Origin: Eleusine coracana subsp. coracana
Lineage: Eukaryota; Streptophyta; Magnoliopsida; Poales; Poaceae
DNA: 64,000 nucleotides
Reading direction: 5' to 3'
Assembly (NCBI GenBank): GCA_032690845.1
Contig: CM064417.1
Location: 37,206,432 to 37,270,431 of the forward strand
A program made the position numbers and the translations under genes. The notes under the pieces were generated by a model that was not told where the DNA came from, ran no database searches, and saw nothing but the letters and a program-made list of their open reading frames with translations. Shown piece after piece: positions 23,616-36,279 of this stretch (within the stretch, counting starts at the first letter, position 1; each line of letters begins with the position of its first letter).

Positions 23616-24099
23616 TGTTGAGGGTAAGGATCGGGGTGCCACATGGCACCGCCTAAGGACCCATACGCGCTCGACTCAAAAGGACCCGCTGGATCGCTAC
23701 CAAGGCATCACCAGTGTGGACCCTCACAGGAAACGGCGGCAGTCAAGCCTTAGTCGCAAAGGTCGCGCCACTACTCTGACTCGCTCGACCCCCGAGTGGT
23801 CGAGGGCCGGTCGTGTCCCGCTCAAACCCTCAATGGGGGTCGAGGATTCACTACGTCCCGCTTGACCACTCAATGGGGTTCGAGGACAAGTCGTCCTGCC
23901 TGACGGAATCCAAGCACGGGTTGCCCTTCCAAGCAGATGACTCAGCAACTCGCCCGAGCCTATCCACTCCGGGGCAAGGACGGACGCTCCGCTGCCACTA
24001 CAGTCATGAAGACAATATGGGCCCCCCATAATCATCAGATAAACTCTACCTCCGTCAACTCCCATCGGTGAGACCCGAGCCCAGACAGGACGGGATGAC

Positions 24100-25789
24100 T
24101 GAAAGTTGCCTAGAGGGAGATGAATAGGCAAATCTAAAAATCCTACAAAATTGGACTTAGACAAATTTATTAGACTGGCCGGCAGTGCTGGTGATGGTGA
24201 TCGGCAGTGCTGATGGATGAACAGACAGTCATGTGAAATCTAGCTTTAAGTGGTTTCGTGGTTACTATGTGATAATTGACTACAACAGTAGAATAAAAGG
24301 AACACTATGATAATAGAAAATAACAAAACAAGGGTTACTCAAGTAGATCTAGCAATTTAAGAAAATACAAGAACAAACCCTAGATAATAAGTAATTAAAC
24401 AACAAGTAAATAAAAGAGCACACGTAGACACAAGATTTGTTACCGAAGTTCAAGCTCACAAAGAACCCTACGTCTCCGTTGAGAAGTCCACAAAGGATCG
24501 GGTCTCTTTCAACCCTATTCTCACTCAAGCGACCACAAATATCGAGCTCGAGTTCTCCACAGCAAATCCCTTGCGGGGTGGGTGATACAAACTTCTCGAA
24601 GCGTCACCACACATGTTGGGAGCTCTACGGGCACCTCTAACCGTCTAAGAGCAAAGCTCCTAGAGTAACAAGCACAAGTTACAAAGATGATTAAATCGAA
24701 TGCTCAAGAGTGGAGGAGTGCTCTTTTCACTAGGAATCAATGGCTCACTCAAACCCTAGCTGAAGGAATGAATCTTGGACTTGGAGAGGGAGAGTGAGGA
24801 GAGTGAAGCTCAATAGTGGCGAATGATTTTCGGGTTGGAGAGAGAGGGCATGAAGTAGGGTGAGAGCCTTTTATACAAGGGGCTCAAAAAGAGTTGTTGG
24901 CCTGTCTAAACGCCCCGCCCCAGCACTGCCGATCGAGCCATTGGTACTGCCGGTAGGATTTCTGACACACTGACATAGATCTGCAGGCACGGATTCAGCT
25001 CGTACTGGCACTGCCGATCAAGACATTGGCACTGCTGATGAGGCAGCCACAAAGAAGACAACTAATCTCTGGAGACCTTGACCGACACTGCCGATCAAGA
25101 AGACCGGCACTGCCGATCGCAGTCAGCCAGAGAGCCCGTGGGGTGACAGTCTCAGAGGGGACCGGTACTGCCGATCAGGGGATCGGCACTACCAATGAGC
25201 TATAGGCTAAGCCAGACAGAAAGGGTGGCTCTCTGGTAGAACCGACCGGCACTGCCGATCAGGGTGATCGGCACTGCCGATGAGCTACAGCCAGAGAGCC
25301 AGAGAGAACAGCCTTCTCTGGATGGAGCGACCGACACTGCTGATGAGGCCATCAGCACTGCCGATGATGACAAGACAGAAGCCAGAGAAGTGTCTGGGCA
25401 TCACAACGCCTCTAGGAGAGGAGATCGGCACTGCCGATGAGGACCACCGGCACTGCCGATAAAGGCAAAAATAGAGGGCGATAGAAATGGAATTTATGGA
25501 AAATTTGAGCATTTGACTTTACCAAATTTGTAAATTATACCCCTCTTAATAGTACGGTTTACTATACTCAAGATCAAAAATAAAAACAACATAAATCCTT
25601 CATTCTTGAGTGAATTTTGGACTTTCAACTTGAGCCAAATGACCATATTCTTTTCTCTTTTTGTTTCAATGCATTTCATTCATCAATTAAGATAGTCATC
25701 TACACACATACTCAATGAAAGCATTAGTCTATTCTTAATTGTATTGACGCCAATCACCAAAACAAAATTAGGGGCCTGGATGACTTTCA
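24100..25789 (-). repeat. Copia-2 3' LTR
   Basis: 1,690 bp. On the minus strand the TATA box is TATAAAAG (rc of 24,868-24,875). The CGGCACTGCCGAT array fills the U3 side at about 24,915-25,465, with two further copies near the U5 end (24,179-24,216). A polypurine tract (AAAAAGGGAGAGAT on the minus strand) follows at 25,790-25,803. Confidence 0.88.
24915..25465. promoter_or_regulatory. CGGCACTGCCGAT paired-motif array in Copia-2 U3 (3' LTR)
   Basis: About 14 copies or near-copies of CGGCACTGCCGAT occur, mostly in pairs of the form ACCGGCACTGCCGATCAGG, short gap, GATCGGCACTGCCGATGAG. The core CGGCA(C/G)TGCCG is an 11-base odd palindrome. The array sits immediately upstream of the LTR TATA box. 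A dimeric DNA-binding factor is a plausible but untested reader. Confidence 0.6.
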
Positions 25790-26304
25790 ATCTCTCCCTT
25801 TTTAGTGATTGATGACAATACAACTAGATTTCATAGAAATGTGCAATAAATTTCATGTTGTGATATAAAAGAGATGTGGAGCTCCCCTTAAGTGTATGCA
25901 TATGAGAAATAATAATCAACGAGTAACAACGCACATATTTAAAGAAAAGTGTGAGAGCTCCCCCTAACACCGTGCATGTGAGACAATTTGCAAAAATTAA
26001 GCATAAGACATGAGACAATGCATATGATAAGTATTTTCACACAAATGCATCTAGAAAGTGAAAACCAACAATACATCATCACGCAGGACATGAATAGCAC
26101 AATAACTTATAAAGCATAAATAGAGAGTTTTACAAGCATGTAGAAATTAAAGAGTTTTACAAACCAGAAGCAAGCAAGTACAAATTGTCCATTACTCTCA
26201 CAACTCACAAAATGAAAACTAACAAGAAAACTAACTGAACCAATCCAATCTTCTCCCCCTTTGGCATCACAACACCAAAAAGAGGAAAAGAACCACCTCA
26301 AGCC

Positions 26305-27943
26305 TCACTCATCTGTGGAAGCATCGTCGTCGTCCTCGTCATCATCCTGAGCCTCCTGGACAACCTATGTAGCCTGAGTGTAGATACCCTAGGGATCATC
26401 ATAAGTACTCATGTACGACAGAGGAGTGAACTGAACTGGAGGTGGAAGCTCAACACTGGTGGAGGCGGCGAGGGTCCTCATATCGGTCTGCATTTAAGAG
26501 AGAGCCTGCTACTGCTCTCTAACTGCCACTGCTGTGTCCTGACATATGCAAAACATAAACTTGATGGCTCGGGAGACCTTCGAAGACCGACGACGAGGGG
26601 GAGGGGCAGCACTAGGGTCGGTTGCCTCTCCCACTGCTGCTGTTGCTGCTGAACTCTAAGGCACATCTGCAACTGGAGGGGTGCCACCGTGGGGAGGAGA
26701 GGCAATAAGAGGAAACTTGCTTCGGCGTGAATGAGGGATGCTTGTGATCACAAATGAACTGATAGCCCACAACACACAGAATCATCTTCATGATGTAAGG
26801 AGCATAGATCAAAGAGGCCTTACTGGTATAGGAGTTGTAGAGAATCTCTGTCCACATGAACTCAAACACACTAAAAGGCTCTGCTCCCTCTCTCATAGCA
26901 AACATCAAGGTCTTGGTGGAACTAAGAATGTGAGTGTGATCCCCCACCTTAGGAGTCAAGGTCACCCTGAGCATGTTGTTGAGAACCGGAAAATATGGCT
27001 TCATGCCATGATATGAACCAAACTCAACACCATGCTTGGGGTCAGTATACCTAGCATCATACATGAAACCCCACTCACTGTCCTCCTGAGGATCAAACAC
27101 TATGGCCTTCACCTTCTCATTATCTGAGTCATCAAATCCAAGAATACGAGCGAAGTTGAAATAGGTGATATTGAACCTGTTCCCTTCAATGGTCCAGTGC
27201 ACCTTGGAATCCAACTGATTTTCCTCATCCTGCTCAACCCACAAAGTAGAGTAGAACTGGGCAATGATCTCATCGTTTCAGTGCTGGTGCATGCCCATGA
27301 TAGCAGTCAAGTTTGTCCGGTCACACTCTGCCCGGATCAGCTCAAAAGTGGGATCATTGGCTACTTCCATCCGCTGCCAGTCAATGCACTTCATAGGAAT
27401 AACTCTGTGAGTAGTCTTCTTGAGAATGTTCCTATACTAGGACACCTGAGTCAAGTCCCAAAATCTGATATCTGAAACCCCTGGATGCTTGGGCTGGGTC
27501 CAAGGGTTGGTATGCTTGTACTCCTTCCTCTCATCCCTGGACAGAGGTACAGGGATCTTGAAGTCCTCAGATACCTGAGGTGCCAACATCTGATAAGTGA
27601 TAGAGGAGCGAAGAGGGCCAGGCTGAGGCTGATAGACCTCATCCTCAGACTCCTCACCCTCTCCATCACTATCCTCCTCCTGCTGCTCACTCTGCTCTTC
27701 CTCTTCTACCTCCTCTGACTCTTCCTCCTCCTCACTAGGAGAAGGCTGCCGTGGTGGAAGGGCCTTTCCTTTGCCCTTGCCATGCCCAAGGCCAACACCA
27801 CGGGAGGTGGTTTGGCTGGAGTCACCGCCTCGGCCTCGCTTGCCTCCCCCACCACGACGAGCAATAGGGGAGACGGCGGGATCAAAGTCCTCGTCCGAGT
27901 CACTGAGAGTGCCCAGATGCTTCTATCGCTTGCCACCTTCCAT
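26305..27943 (-). pseudogene. Copia-2 third ORF after pol (env-position protein)
   Basis: The frame starts at an ATG at 27,943 (MEGGKR then a stop). It has a basic, Gly/Arg-rich start, a long Glu/Ser-rich stretch, then a folded-looking core (WVEQDEENQLDSKVHWTIEG, FNFARILGFDD, VFEFMWTEILYNSY, APYIMKMI) and an acidic tail ending at a TGA (26,305-26,307). The core is homologous to the third ORF of Copia-1. Several stops and at least one frameshift near 26,700 disrupt it. No membrane segment was seen. The role is unknown. Confidence 0.65.
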
Positions 27944-29014
27944 CTGTCAAGAAGAGAAGAAGTGGTGTGAAAAGATTGCAACAAAAACAGTACTGAACTG
28001 CTCTCTGGTTTGCTCTGATCGGCAGTGCCGGTGGGAGCCATCGGCAGTGCCGGTGGGTCAAACAAAAAGCAGCCCGAGTGAAACTGCTCTCTGGTTGGCC
28101 CAACCGGCAGTGCCGATGACTGACATCAGCAGTGACGATCAGTTCAAACCGACTGCTGCAATGGTCACTTGGGGTTTCTAGATCTCTTGATCGGCAGTGC
28201 CGGTGGGGGCCATCGGCAGTGCCGACCGAGGGAGAATCAAACCCGAAATCCACTAAATATTGAGATTTAGCCATTAAAACTTTACCAAATTACATGGGTG
28301 ACTAAATTACTCCTAGATGAACATCTCTATCAAGTGAAATTATGCAAAAACATGAGGCATTACGAGATTCAAAAGATGGAGATTTTCAAAAATACGTTCA
28401 AAAAGGTCCTTCAAATCTGGGAGGAGATGGAGGAAGGAAGGTCTAGGAGATGATTTGATCCACTCCCCGCTTGATCCCATGAAGATTAGCAAGTTTTTGA
28501 GTGGATTCACTTGGGTTAGGGTTAGAGAGGAGAGAGGGGCAAGTTGGGTCTTGAAACTGAGAAGAGGGCTCGGTCCCGTGAGGGGACCGAGTCAATTTCA
28601 AACTTCTGGACCCCCATCAGCAGTGCCAGTGTTGAGAATTGGCAGTGCCGGTGCCGGTTGTGAGCATCGGCAGTGCCGATGAGGACTGCTCGAGGGACAA
28701 AAATCCCAGACAGAGGTCTGTTGGACACTTGATCGGCAGTGCCAATAAAGGCACCGATAGTGCTGATCCTTTGAAGATCAGACAGGACAGAGGAAAGGAC
28801 AGAGAAATTTTCAAAATAATCTTTTGATGGATAGGGGGAGATCTTGACATCCTATGGTCAGCCAACAATCAACATCTCATAACAATGACCATATTTTGAC
28901 AAGATTTGATCTAGAGATCAAAACATAGCACCAACAACAAAAATAATAGACTTTTGACATAAAGCAATGATTTTTGCAATAAAGAAACAATCACCATTCA
29001 GATGTGCACATCCT
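27944..29014. other. Copia-2 spacer between pol and third ORF, with LTR-like motifs
   Basis: This 1.07-kb spacer has about ten copies of CGGCAGTGCCGGT/CGGCAGTGCCGAT at 28,018-28,230 and 28,615-28,760, again partly in pairs. These are the motifs of its own U3, on the opposite strand by the central base. No open frame of the element crosses it. Confidence 0.55.
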
Positions 29015-32000
29015 CTACATCACATTGCTAGAGTCAAGAATATTTAGTTCACTCCTAAGATAGCAAAATCTCTTCTCATCTAGGGGCTTGGTGAATATAT
29101 CGGCTAGTTGATCTTTGATTCGCACGTGACTAACTTCTATATCCCCCTTTATAGAATGATCTCTCAAGAAGTGGTGGCGAATATCTATATACTTTGTGCG
29201 TGAATGCTCAACGGGGTTATAAGCAAGCTTTATGGCACTCTCATTATCACATAGCAGAGGAACACAGCTCAATTTGTAACCATAGTCCCTTAGAGTTTGT
29301 CTCATCCAAAGTAGTTGTGCACAGCAACTACCGGCTGGAACATACTCTGCTTCAGCCGTAGAAAGTGTAACAGAATTTTGTTTCTTGGATGACCATGACA
29401 CTAGAGTCCTACCTAAAAATTGGCATGTCCCGGAGGTGCACTTTCTATCTACCTTATCCCCGGCATAATCCGCATCGGAATAGCCTAATAGGTTGAACTT
29501 TGAACCCTTGGGGTACCAAAGCCCTAGGTTGGGTGTGTGAACCAAATATCTCAATATTCTCTTAATGGGCACCATGTGACACTCCATAGGAGCAGCTTGA
29601 AAACGTGCACACATACACACACTAAGCATGATGTCGAGCCTAGATGCACAAAGATAAAGCAAATATCCGATTATGGAGCGATATACCTTTTCGTTGAAAA
29701 CGGGTTTATCCTTTTTGTTGAGGTCGAGGTGGCCATTTGTTGGCATGGGAGTTTGCATGGGCTTTGCCTTATCCATGCCAAATTTCTTCAATAAGTCTTG
29801 TGTGTACTTTGCTTGACATATGAAGGTGCCCTCCTTGAGTTGCTTCACTTGGAAGCCTAGAAAGAATGTCAATTCTCCCATCATGGACATCTCGAACCTC
29901 TTGGTCATTATCTTGCTAAATTCATCACAAAAGGTTTGGTTAGTAGAACCAAATATAATGTCATCAATATATATTTGGCATACAAAGATATCATCACCAA
30001 AACGCTTAGTGAAGAGGGTTGCATCGGCCTTGCCAATAACAAAACCCTTTGTAACAAGAAAATCCCTAAGGCATTCATACCATGCTCTTGGGGCTTGGTT
30101 AAGCCCATAGAGCGCCTTAAGGCATTCATAACATAGTTAGGATACTTAGGGTCTTCAAAGCCCAGTGGTTGCTCCATATACACCTCTTCCTTGATTGGCC
30201 CATTTAGGAATGAACTTTTCACGTCCATTTTGTACAACTTAAATCATGGTGAGTAGCAAAAGCAAGTAATATTCTAATAGATTCAAGCCTTGCTACGGGG
30301 GCATAAGTTTCATCAAAATCCAAACCTTCCACTTGTGAATACCCCTTTGCCATGAGTCTTGCCTTGTTTCTTGTCATAATACCATCTTCATTTTGTTTGT
30401 TACGAAACACCCATTTACTGCCCACAACATTCTTGTTCTTTGTCCTTTCCTCCAATGTCCACACTTCATTTCTTGTGAAGTTGTTCAATTCTTCTTGCAT
30501 GGCCATCACCCAATCCGAATCCTCAAGTGCTTGTTCTACCCTAAATGACTCCATAGAAGAGACAAAAGAGTAATATTCATAAAAATTACTAACTCGAGAT
30601 CTAGTGATTACCCCCTTGTCAATATCTCTAAGAATCTACTCGACGGGGTGATCACGTTGTATATTTTGATGCACTCTTGGGTGTGGTGGATATGAGCTTT
30701 CTTGACCACCATCTTTATCAACCTCTTCATCATGTCTTTGAGAATCGTTACTTGATGCTTGTTCAGGATCCCCAACATCTTGATCTTGACCACTTGCGTG
30801 ATCTATTTCTTCATTCTCATGATGTTGGTTTTGTCTTGAGGGAGAGGGTTGATTTTCAATACTTGATGTTTCTTGTGGTCTCACATCACCAATGGCCACC
30901 CTTTTTATTGCATTTCTATGAGCTTCATCATCTATATCATCATTAACAACTTGCTCCCCTTGAGAGCCATTAGATTCAACACAACCGGTGGTTTTGTTGA
31001 ACACACAATAGGCATGAACATTCGACCCATAACCAAGCAAGAAACCTTCTTCAACTTTAGGAGCAAACTTAGAAATCTTGGGTTTCTTGTTTAGCATAAA
31101 GCATTTGCTCCCAAAAACACGAAAGTAGGAAATGTTAGGCGTGTTACCGGTTAGTAGCTCATATGGTGTTTTCTTCAATAGTTGATAGAGATACAACCGG
31201 CTGGAGGCATGGCTTGCGGTGTTGACGGCTTCGGCCTAAAAACGATCGGACGTCTTGTATTCATCAAGCCTTGTTCTTGCCATCTCAATGAGCGTGCGGT
31301 TCTTTCTTTCGGCCACCCCCATTTTGTTGAGGGGAGTAGGGTGCCGAAAATTCATGCTTGATGTCTTCTTCATCAAGATACTCTTCAACTTGAGTGTTCT
31401 TGAATTCGGTCTCGTTGTAACTCCTTATTTTCTTGATCTTGACTTCATATTCATTTTGTGCTCTTTTCATGAATGTCTTGAGCACATCTTTTACTTCAGC
31501 TTTATCATGCAAAAAGAATACCCACGTGAAGCGAGAAAAGTCATCAACAATTATAAGACCATATTTGTTACCACCAATACTTATGTAGGAGACGGGGCCG
31601 AAGAGATCCATGTGCAACATCTCCAATGGCCTTGTGGTGGTCATCACATTCTTGGCGGGATGTGATGCTCCAACTTATTTTCCCGCTTGGCATGCACTAC
31701 AAATTTTATCCTTCTCAAAGCAAACATCGGTTAGTCCTATGATGTGGCCGCCCTTTTGGAGTTTGTGAAGATTTCTCACACCAACATGGGCTAGCCTTCT
31801 ATGCCACAATCACCCCATGTTGGACTTCGCTAATAAGCATGTACCAAGTCTAGCTTCATCCATGGAGAAGTCCATAACATAAAGCTTTCCTTTAAGCACA
31901 CCCTTAAAAGCAACCGAACCATCACTCCTCTTATAGACGATCACACCATATTCGTTGAACAAACAATCATAGCCCATTTTACAAAATTGCAAAATAAACA

Positions 32001-34507
32001 AAAAATTGAAGTCAACATGATCAACAAGCATAACCTTAGAAAGAGAATACGAAGGAGTGAGAGGGACTTTACCATAACCTAGTACTTGTCCCATTCCATT
32101 GTCACCAAATGTGATGTACTCATTTTTGTCGTGACTTGGCTCGAATGACTTGAACATCTTTTTGTCTCCGATCATATGATTGGTGCATCCACTATCAATC
32201 ACCCAACTTGACCCTCCAGAGACATAGTCCTACAAAAAAAATTAAGCTTTGTTTTTAGGTATCCAAATTTGCTTGGGTCCTTTCACATTAGTTACAAGCA
32301 CTTTGGACACCCACACACAAGTATTTGGCCTCTTGTTGCGTGGCCCAACATATTTAGCAAAGACACAACCATGCATGTTTCTTATGAGCACATAAGAGGC
32401 ATCAAAATCATGAGAGAGTGCACATGAGGTGTTAGGCACATTAGCATGAAAATCATTAACAAAAGAAGTTTGATTAGTTTTATTATTCTAGGCTTGCTTC
32501 TTTTGATAAGATCCTTCCTTGGTGAACTTGAGGAAGTTCTTCCCTTTCTTGTTCTCCCTAGCATTGTGCTTAGCACCCTCAACATAACCAATGTCATCCA
32601 TGACATGTGGCATTCTAGTATATAAGTATGCACCTCTTGCATACTTTGCCTTCTCATCATCAACAACATTTTTCTCATGTTGTATTTTGCTTTTAAGAGC
32701 CTTTAACATTAGTAGCACAAGCATCAACATCAATATTATAGCATTTATCACATTCTTTGCTAGTGGAAGCATGAGAGGAATTATTTGAGGAGGATGTGAA
32801 AGTTGAAAGAATCATATATTGTTCTTCAAGAGACTTATGAGTCTTTTCTAAATCCTCATACTTCTCTTGAAGTTCATCTTTAGTGCTCTTAACATTCTCA
32901 CAAGTATTCTCAATTTTAGTGAGAGACATAGTTAAGTCATTATTTTTCTTTCTCTCTTCTTCTAGAAGCTTCTCTAATTCAAGGTTTCTTTTCTTTTCAA
33001 GAATAAGCAAGTCTTCTTGTTTCTCAAGTAGCTCCTCTTGCCTATTATTTTCTTCCTTTTGTTTTTCAAGTAATTCCATAAATTCAAGCATTTTAGGAAG
33101 TAAAGCATTAACATCATCATCATTATCATCACTACTACTAGCATAAGAGGAACGCTTGTGTTTAGATTTTGTTACCTTCGATCCTCTTGCCATGAGGCAC
33201 TTGTGAGTGTTGTCATCATCATCATCACTCAAGCTCCCAAATAGAGAAGTGTTGGTGGGAGTGACGCCAATGTCAAGTGTAGCAACGCCTCCCTCATCCG
33301 AGTCGGATTCGGAGGAGGAAGAGGATGAAGAGGATGAATCATCGGAATTCCATTCTTGACCAATGTGAGTTTCACCTCTTCTATGCTTCTTGTACTTCTT
33401 GTCTTTCTTGTGGTGCTTGTCTTTCCTTCTTTCATCTTTGTTCTTCTTCTTTTGACATTCTGCAATGAAATGTCCTTCATCACCACATTCATAGCAAGTT
33501 CTTTTTGACCTTCTTGCTTTGCCCTTGTCAAAGATTTTCTTCTTGTAGCCATCTTTCTTGAGAAATGACTTGAATCTCCTAACAAGCAAAGCCATCTCGT
33601 CATCACTATCTTCATCACTAGAGTCAACCACTTTCTTCTTCTTCCTCTCTTGGTTTTCTCATGTAGCATTGAGTGCTACATTATTTTTGTCACCATTTGC
33701 TCCCTCAATTTGCTTGATCAAGGCATTTATCTTGTTGGCTTGATCATTTTGTTGCTTTTGAGAAAGAAGCTTCCTGAGCACTTCATCGGTGGAGAATGTT
33801 TTGAAGTTGTCCTTTTCTCTAATATTTGAGCAAATGTTGCTATCCCATGGTCTCAATGCTTGTAGTAATCTCTTGTTGATATCCAAGTCAGTCATTCTAG
33901 CTCCTAGTGCTCTTCTTTGATTCATAATTCTTATGAGCATATCATGAACTTCTTTTGGGCCTTCTCTCGGACCCATGATGAACAAGTTGAACTTATTTTG
34001 TAATTCTTCAAGTCTTGCATTTTTAACAGAATCAATGCCGTCATAGATAACCTCAAGTTTTCTCCATAGTTGGTCGGCAATCTTTATTCTGGCTACCTTG
34101 TCAAACTTGGTGGCATTTAGTGCAGAAACAATTACCCTAGCTGCCACGACATTGCGATGAATGTTGATTTCCTCCTTGCGGGTTGAATTGTCTCTATTTT
34201 CCCACAAGAAACCATTCTCGGTTATACTTACAACATGAGGACTCATGGATTCAAAATACATCATCATCTTGCATTTCCAATGATCATAAAATTGTCCATC
34301 AAAGTAGGGGAGTCTACCGGACCCTTGCCCAATGCGATCTTCTTTGAGATCATCATAATCAAACATGCCATTGTTGTAGGTTTTTGGTAGCCCATCTTTA
34401 TCAATATCTTCAGTCCTTGGATTTTCTCCAAATACATCATCCTCGGTCCTTGCTCCGGATGTTCCACTAGGCGGAATTTCCTTTCTCTTTGTCATCTTTA
34501 TCTTCAA
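29015..34507 (-). pseudogene. Copia-2 gag-pol polyprotein (broken)
   Basis: Gag starts at 34,507 (MKIKMTKRKEIPPSG). After one in-frame TGA (33,659-33,661) it continues to a CCHC zinc knuckle (CYECGDEGHFIAEC) and a coiled-coil region. The retropepsin motif DSGCTNHM is near 32,195, followed by the pre-integrase segment HRRLAHVG. The integrase region (DLFGP, IIVDDFSRFTWVFF, PQQNG) is broken by a frameshift near 31,300. RT follows with KWVFRNKQ, YSQVEGLDF, the active site IYIDDIIFGSTN near 29,965 and FFLGFQVKQLKEG, then RNase H with DADYAGDK, SKKQNSVTLSTAEAEY and LLCDNESAIKLA, ending NILDSSNVM. At least four frameshifts and several stops remove activity. From 29,908 to 29,015 the RT-RNase H is open for 297 codons. 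Confidence 0.9.
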
Positions 34508-34546
34508 GTAGTTAAGCCTTCAAGAAGATCCTGCTCTAATACTAAT

Positions 34547-36279
34547 TGAAAGTTGCCTAGAAGGAGGGGGGTGAATAGGCAAATCTAAAAATTCTGTGAA
34601 ATTGTACTTAAACAAATTTATTAGACTGACCGGCAGTGCCGGTGATGGTGATCGGCAGTGTCGATGGCCACTGCCGATGGGCGATCGGCAGTACCGATTG
34701 ATGAACAGACAATCGTGTGAAATCTAGGTTTAAGTGGTTTCGTGGTTACTATGTGATAATTGACTACAACAGTAGAATAAAAGGAACACTATGACAATAG
34801 GAAATAACAAAACAAGGGCTATTCAAGTAGATCTATCAATTTAAGCAAATACAAGAACAAACCCTAGGTAATGAGTAATTAAACAACAAGTAAATAAAAG
34901 AGCACACGAAGATACAAGATTTGTTACCGAAGTTCGGGCTCACAAAGAACCCTACGTCTTCGTTGAGAAGTCCATAAAGGACCGGTCTCTTTCAACCCTA
35001 TTCGCACTCAAGCGACCACAAAGATCGAGCTCGAGTTCTCCACTAGCAAATCCCTTGCGGGATGGGTGATACAAACTTCCTGAGACGTCACCACACAAGT
35101 TGGGAGCTCTACGGGCACCTCTAACCGTCTAGGAGCAAAGCTCAAAGAGTAACAAGCACAAGCTACAAAATGATTAAATCGAATGCTCAAGAGTGGAGGG
35201 GTGCTCTTTTCACTAGGAATCAATGGCTCACTCAAACCCTAGCTCAAGGAATGAAGCTTGGACTTGGAGACGGAGAGTAAAGAGAGTGAAGCTCAAAAGT
35301 GCCAAATGATTTTCGGGTTGGAGAGAGAGGGCACGAAGTGGGGTGAGAGCCTTTTATACAAGGTGCTCAAAAATAGTCGTTGGCCTGTGTGGACACCCCG
35401 CACCGGCACTGCCGATCGAGCCATCGGCACTGCCGGTAGGGTTTCTGACACACTGTTATAGATCTACAGGTAAGGATTCAGCCCGCATCGGCAATATCGA
35501 TCAAGACATCAGCACTACCGATGAGGCAGCCACAGAGAAGACAAGTGATCTCTGGAGACCTTGACCGACACTGCCAATCAAGAAGACCAGCACGGCCGAT
35601 CGTAGTCAGCCAGAGAGCCCGAGGGGTGACAGTCTCTGTGGAGACGAGACCGGCACTGCCGATCAGGGGATCAGCACTGCTGATGAGCTAGAGGCTGAGC
35701 CAGACAGAAAGAATGGCTCTCTGGTAGAACCGACTGGCACTGCCGATCAGGGTGATCGGCACAGTCGATGAGCTATAGACAGAGAGCCAGAGAGAACAGC
35801 CTTCTCTGGATGGAGCGACCGGCACTGCCGATGAGGCCATCGGCACTTCCGATGATGACAAGATAGAAGCCAGAGAAGTGTCTGGGCATCACAGCGCCTC
35901 TGGGAGATAGGATCGACACTGCCAGTGAGGACCACCGGCACTGCCGATGAAGGCAAAAACAGAGAGCGACAGAAATGGAATTTATGGGAAATTTGAGCAT
36001 TTGATTTTACCAAATTTGTAAACTAGACCCCTCTTAATAGCACGGTTTACCTATACTCAAGATTAGAAATAAAAACAACATGAATCCTTCATTCTTGAGT
36101 GAATTTTAGACTTTCAACTTGAGGCAAATGACCATCTTCTTTTCTCTTTTTGTTTCAATGCATTTCATTCATCAACTGAGATAGTCATCTACACATATAC
36201 TCAATGAAAGCATTAGTCCATTCTTAATTGTATTGACGCCAATCACCAAAACAAAATTAGGGGCCTAGATGCACTTTCA
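34547..36279 (-). repeat. Copia-2 5' LTR
   Basis: 1,733 bp and homologous to 24,100-25,789. The TATA box on the minus strand is the rc of 35,351-35,358, with the CGGCACTGCCGAT array at about 35,400-35,950 upstream of it and four copies near the U5 end (34,629-34,700). Confidence 0.88.

Larger units (their letters stand above)
24100..36279 (-). mobile_element. Copia-2: complete copia element (12.2 kb) inside the gypsy LTR
   Basis: LTRs at 24,100-25,789 and 34,547-36,279 begin TGAAAGTTGCC and end CTTTCA. Minus-strand gag, protease, integrase, RT-RNase H and a third ORF lie between. Its R/U5 region and proteins are related to Copia-1 but clearly distinct. The primer site (ATTAGTATTAGAGCAG) has two changes from the iMet match seen in Copia-1. 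No target duplication is visible: ATGAC lies on the left and GTGTT on the right. The frame is broken in several places, but long stretches are open. Confidence 0.9.

Noticed and set aside
24915..25465. CRISPR-like or satellite array
   Set aside because: Units are short, irregularly spaced, in pairs, lie inside a retrotransposon LTR in a plant genome, and are duplicated in the other LTR.
32693..34284. Acidic coiled-coil proteins as host genes
   Set aside because: They are gag parts of Copia-2 with a CCHC knuckle and lie in frame with the retrotransposon polyprotein.
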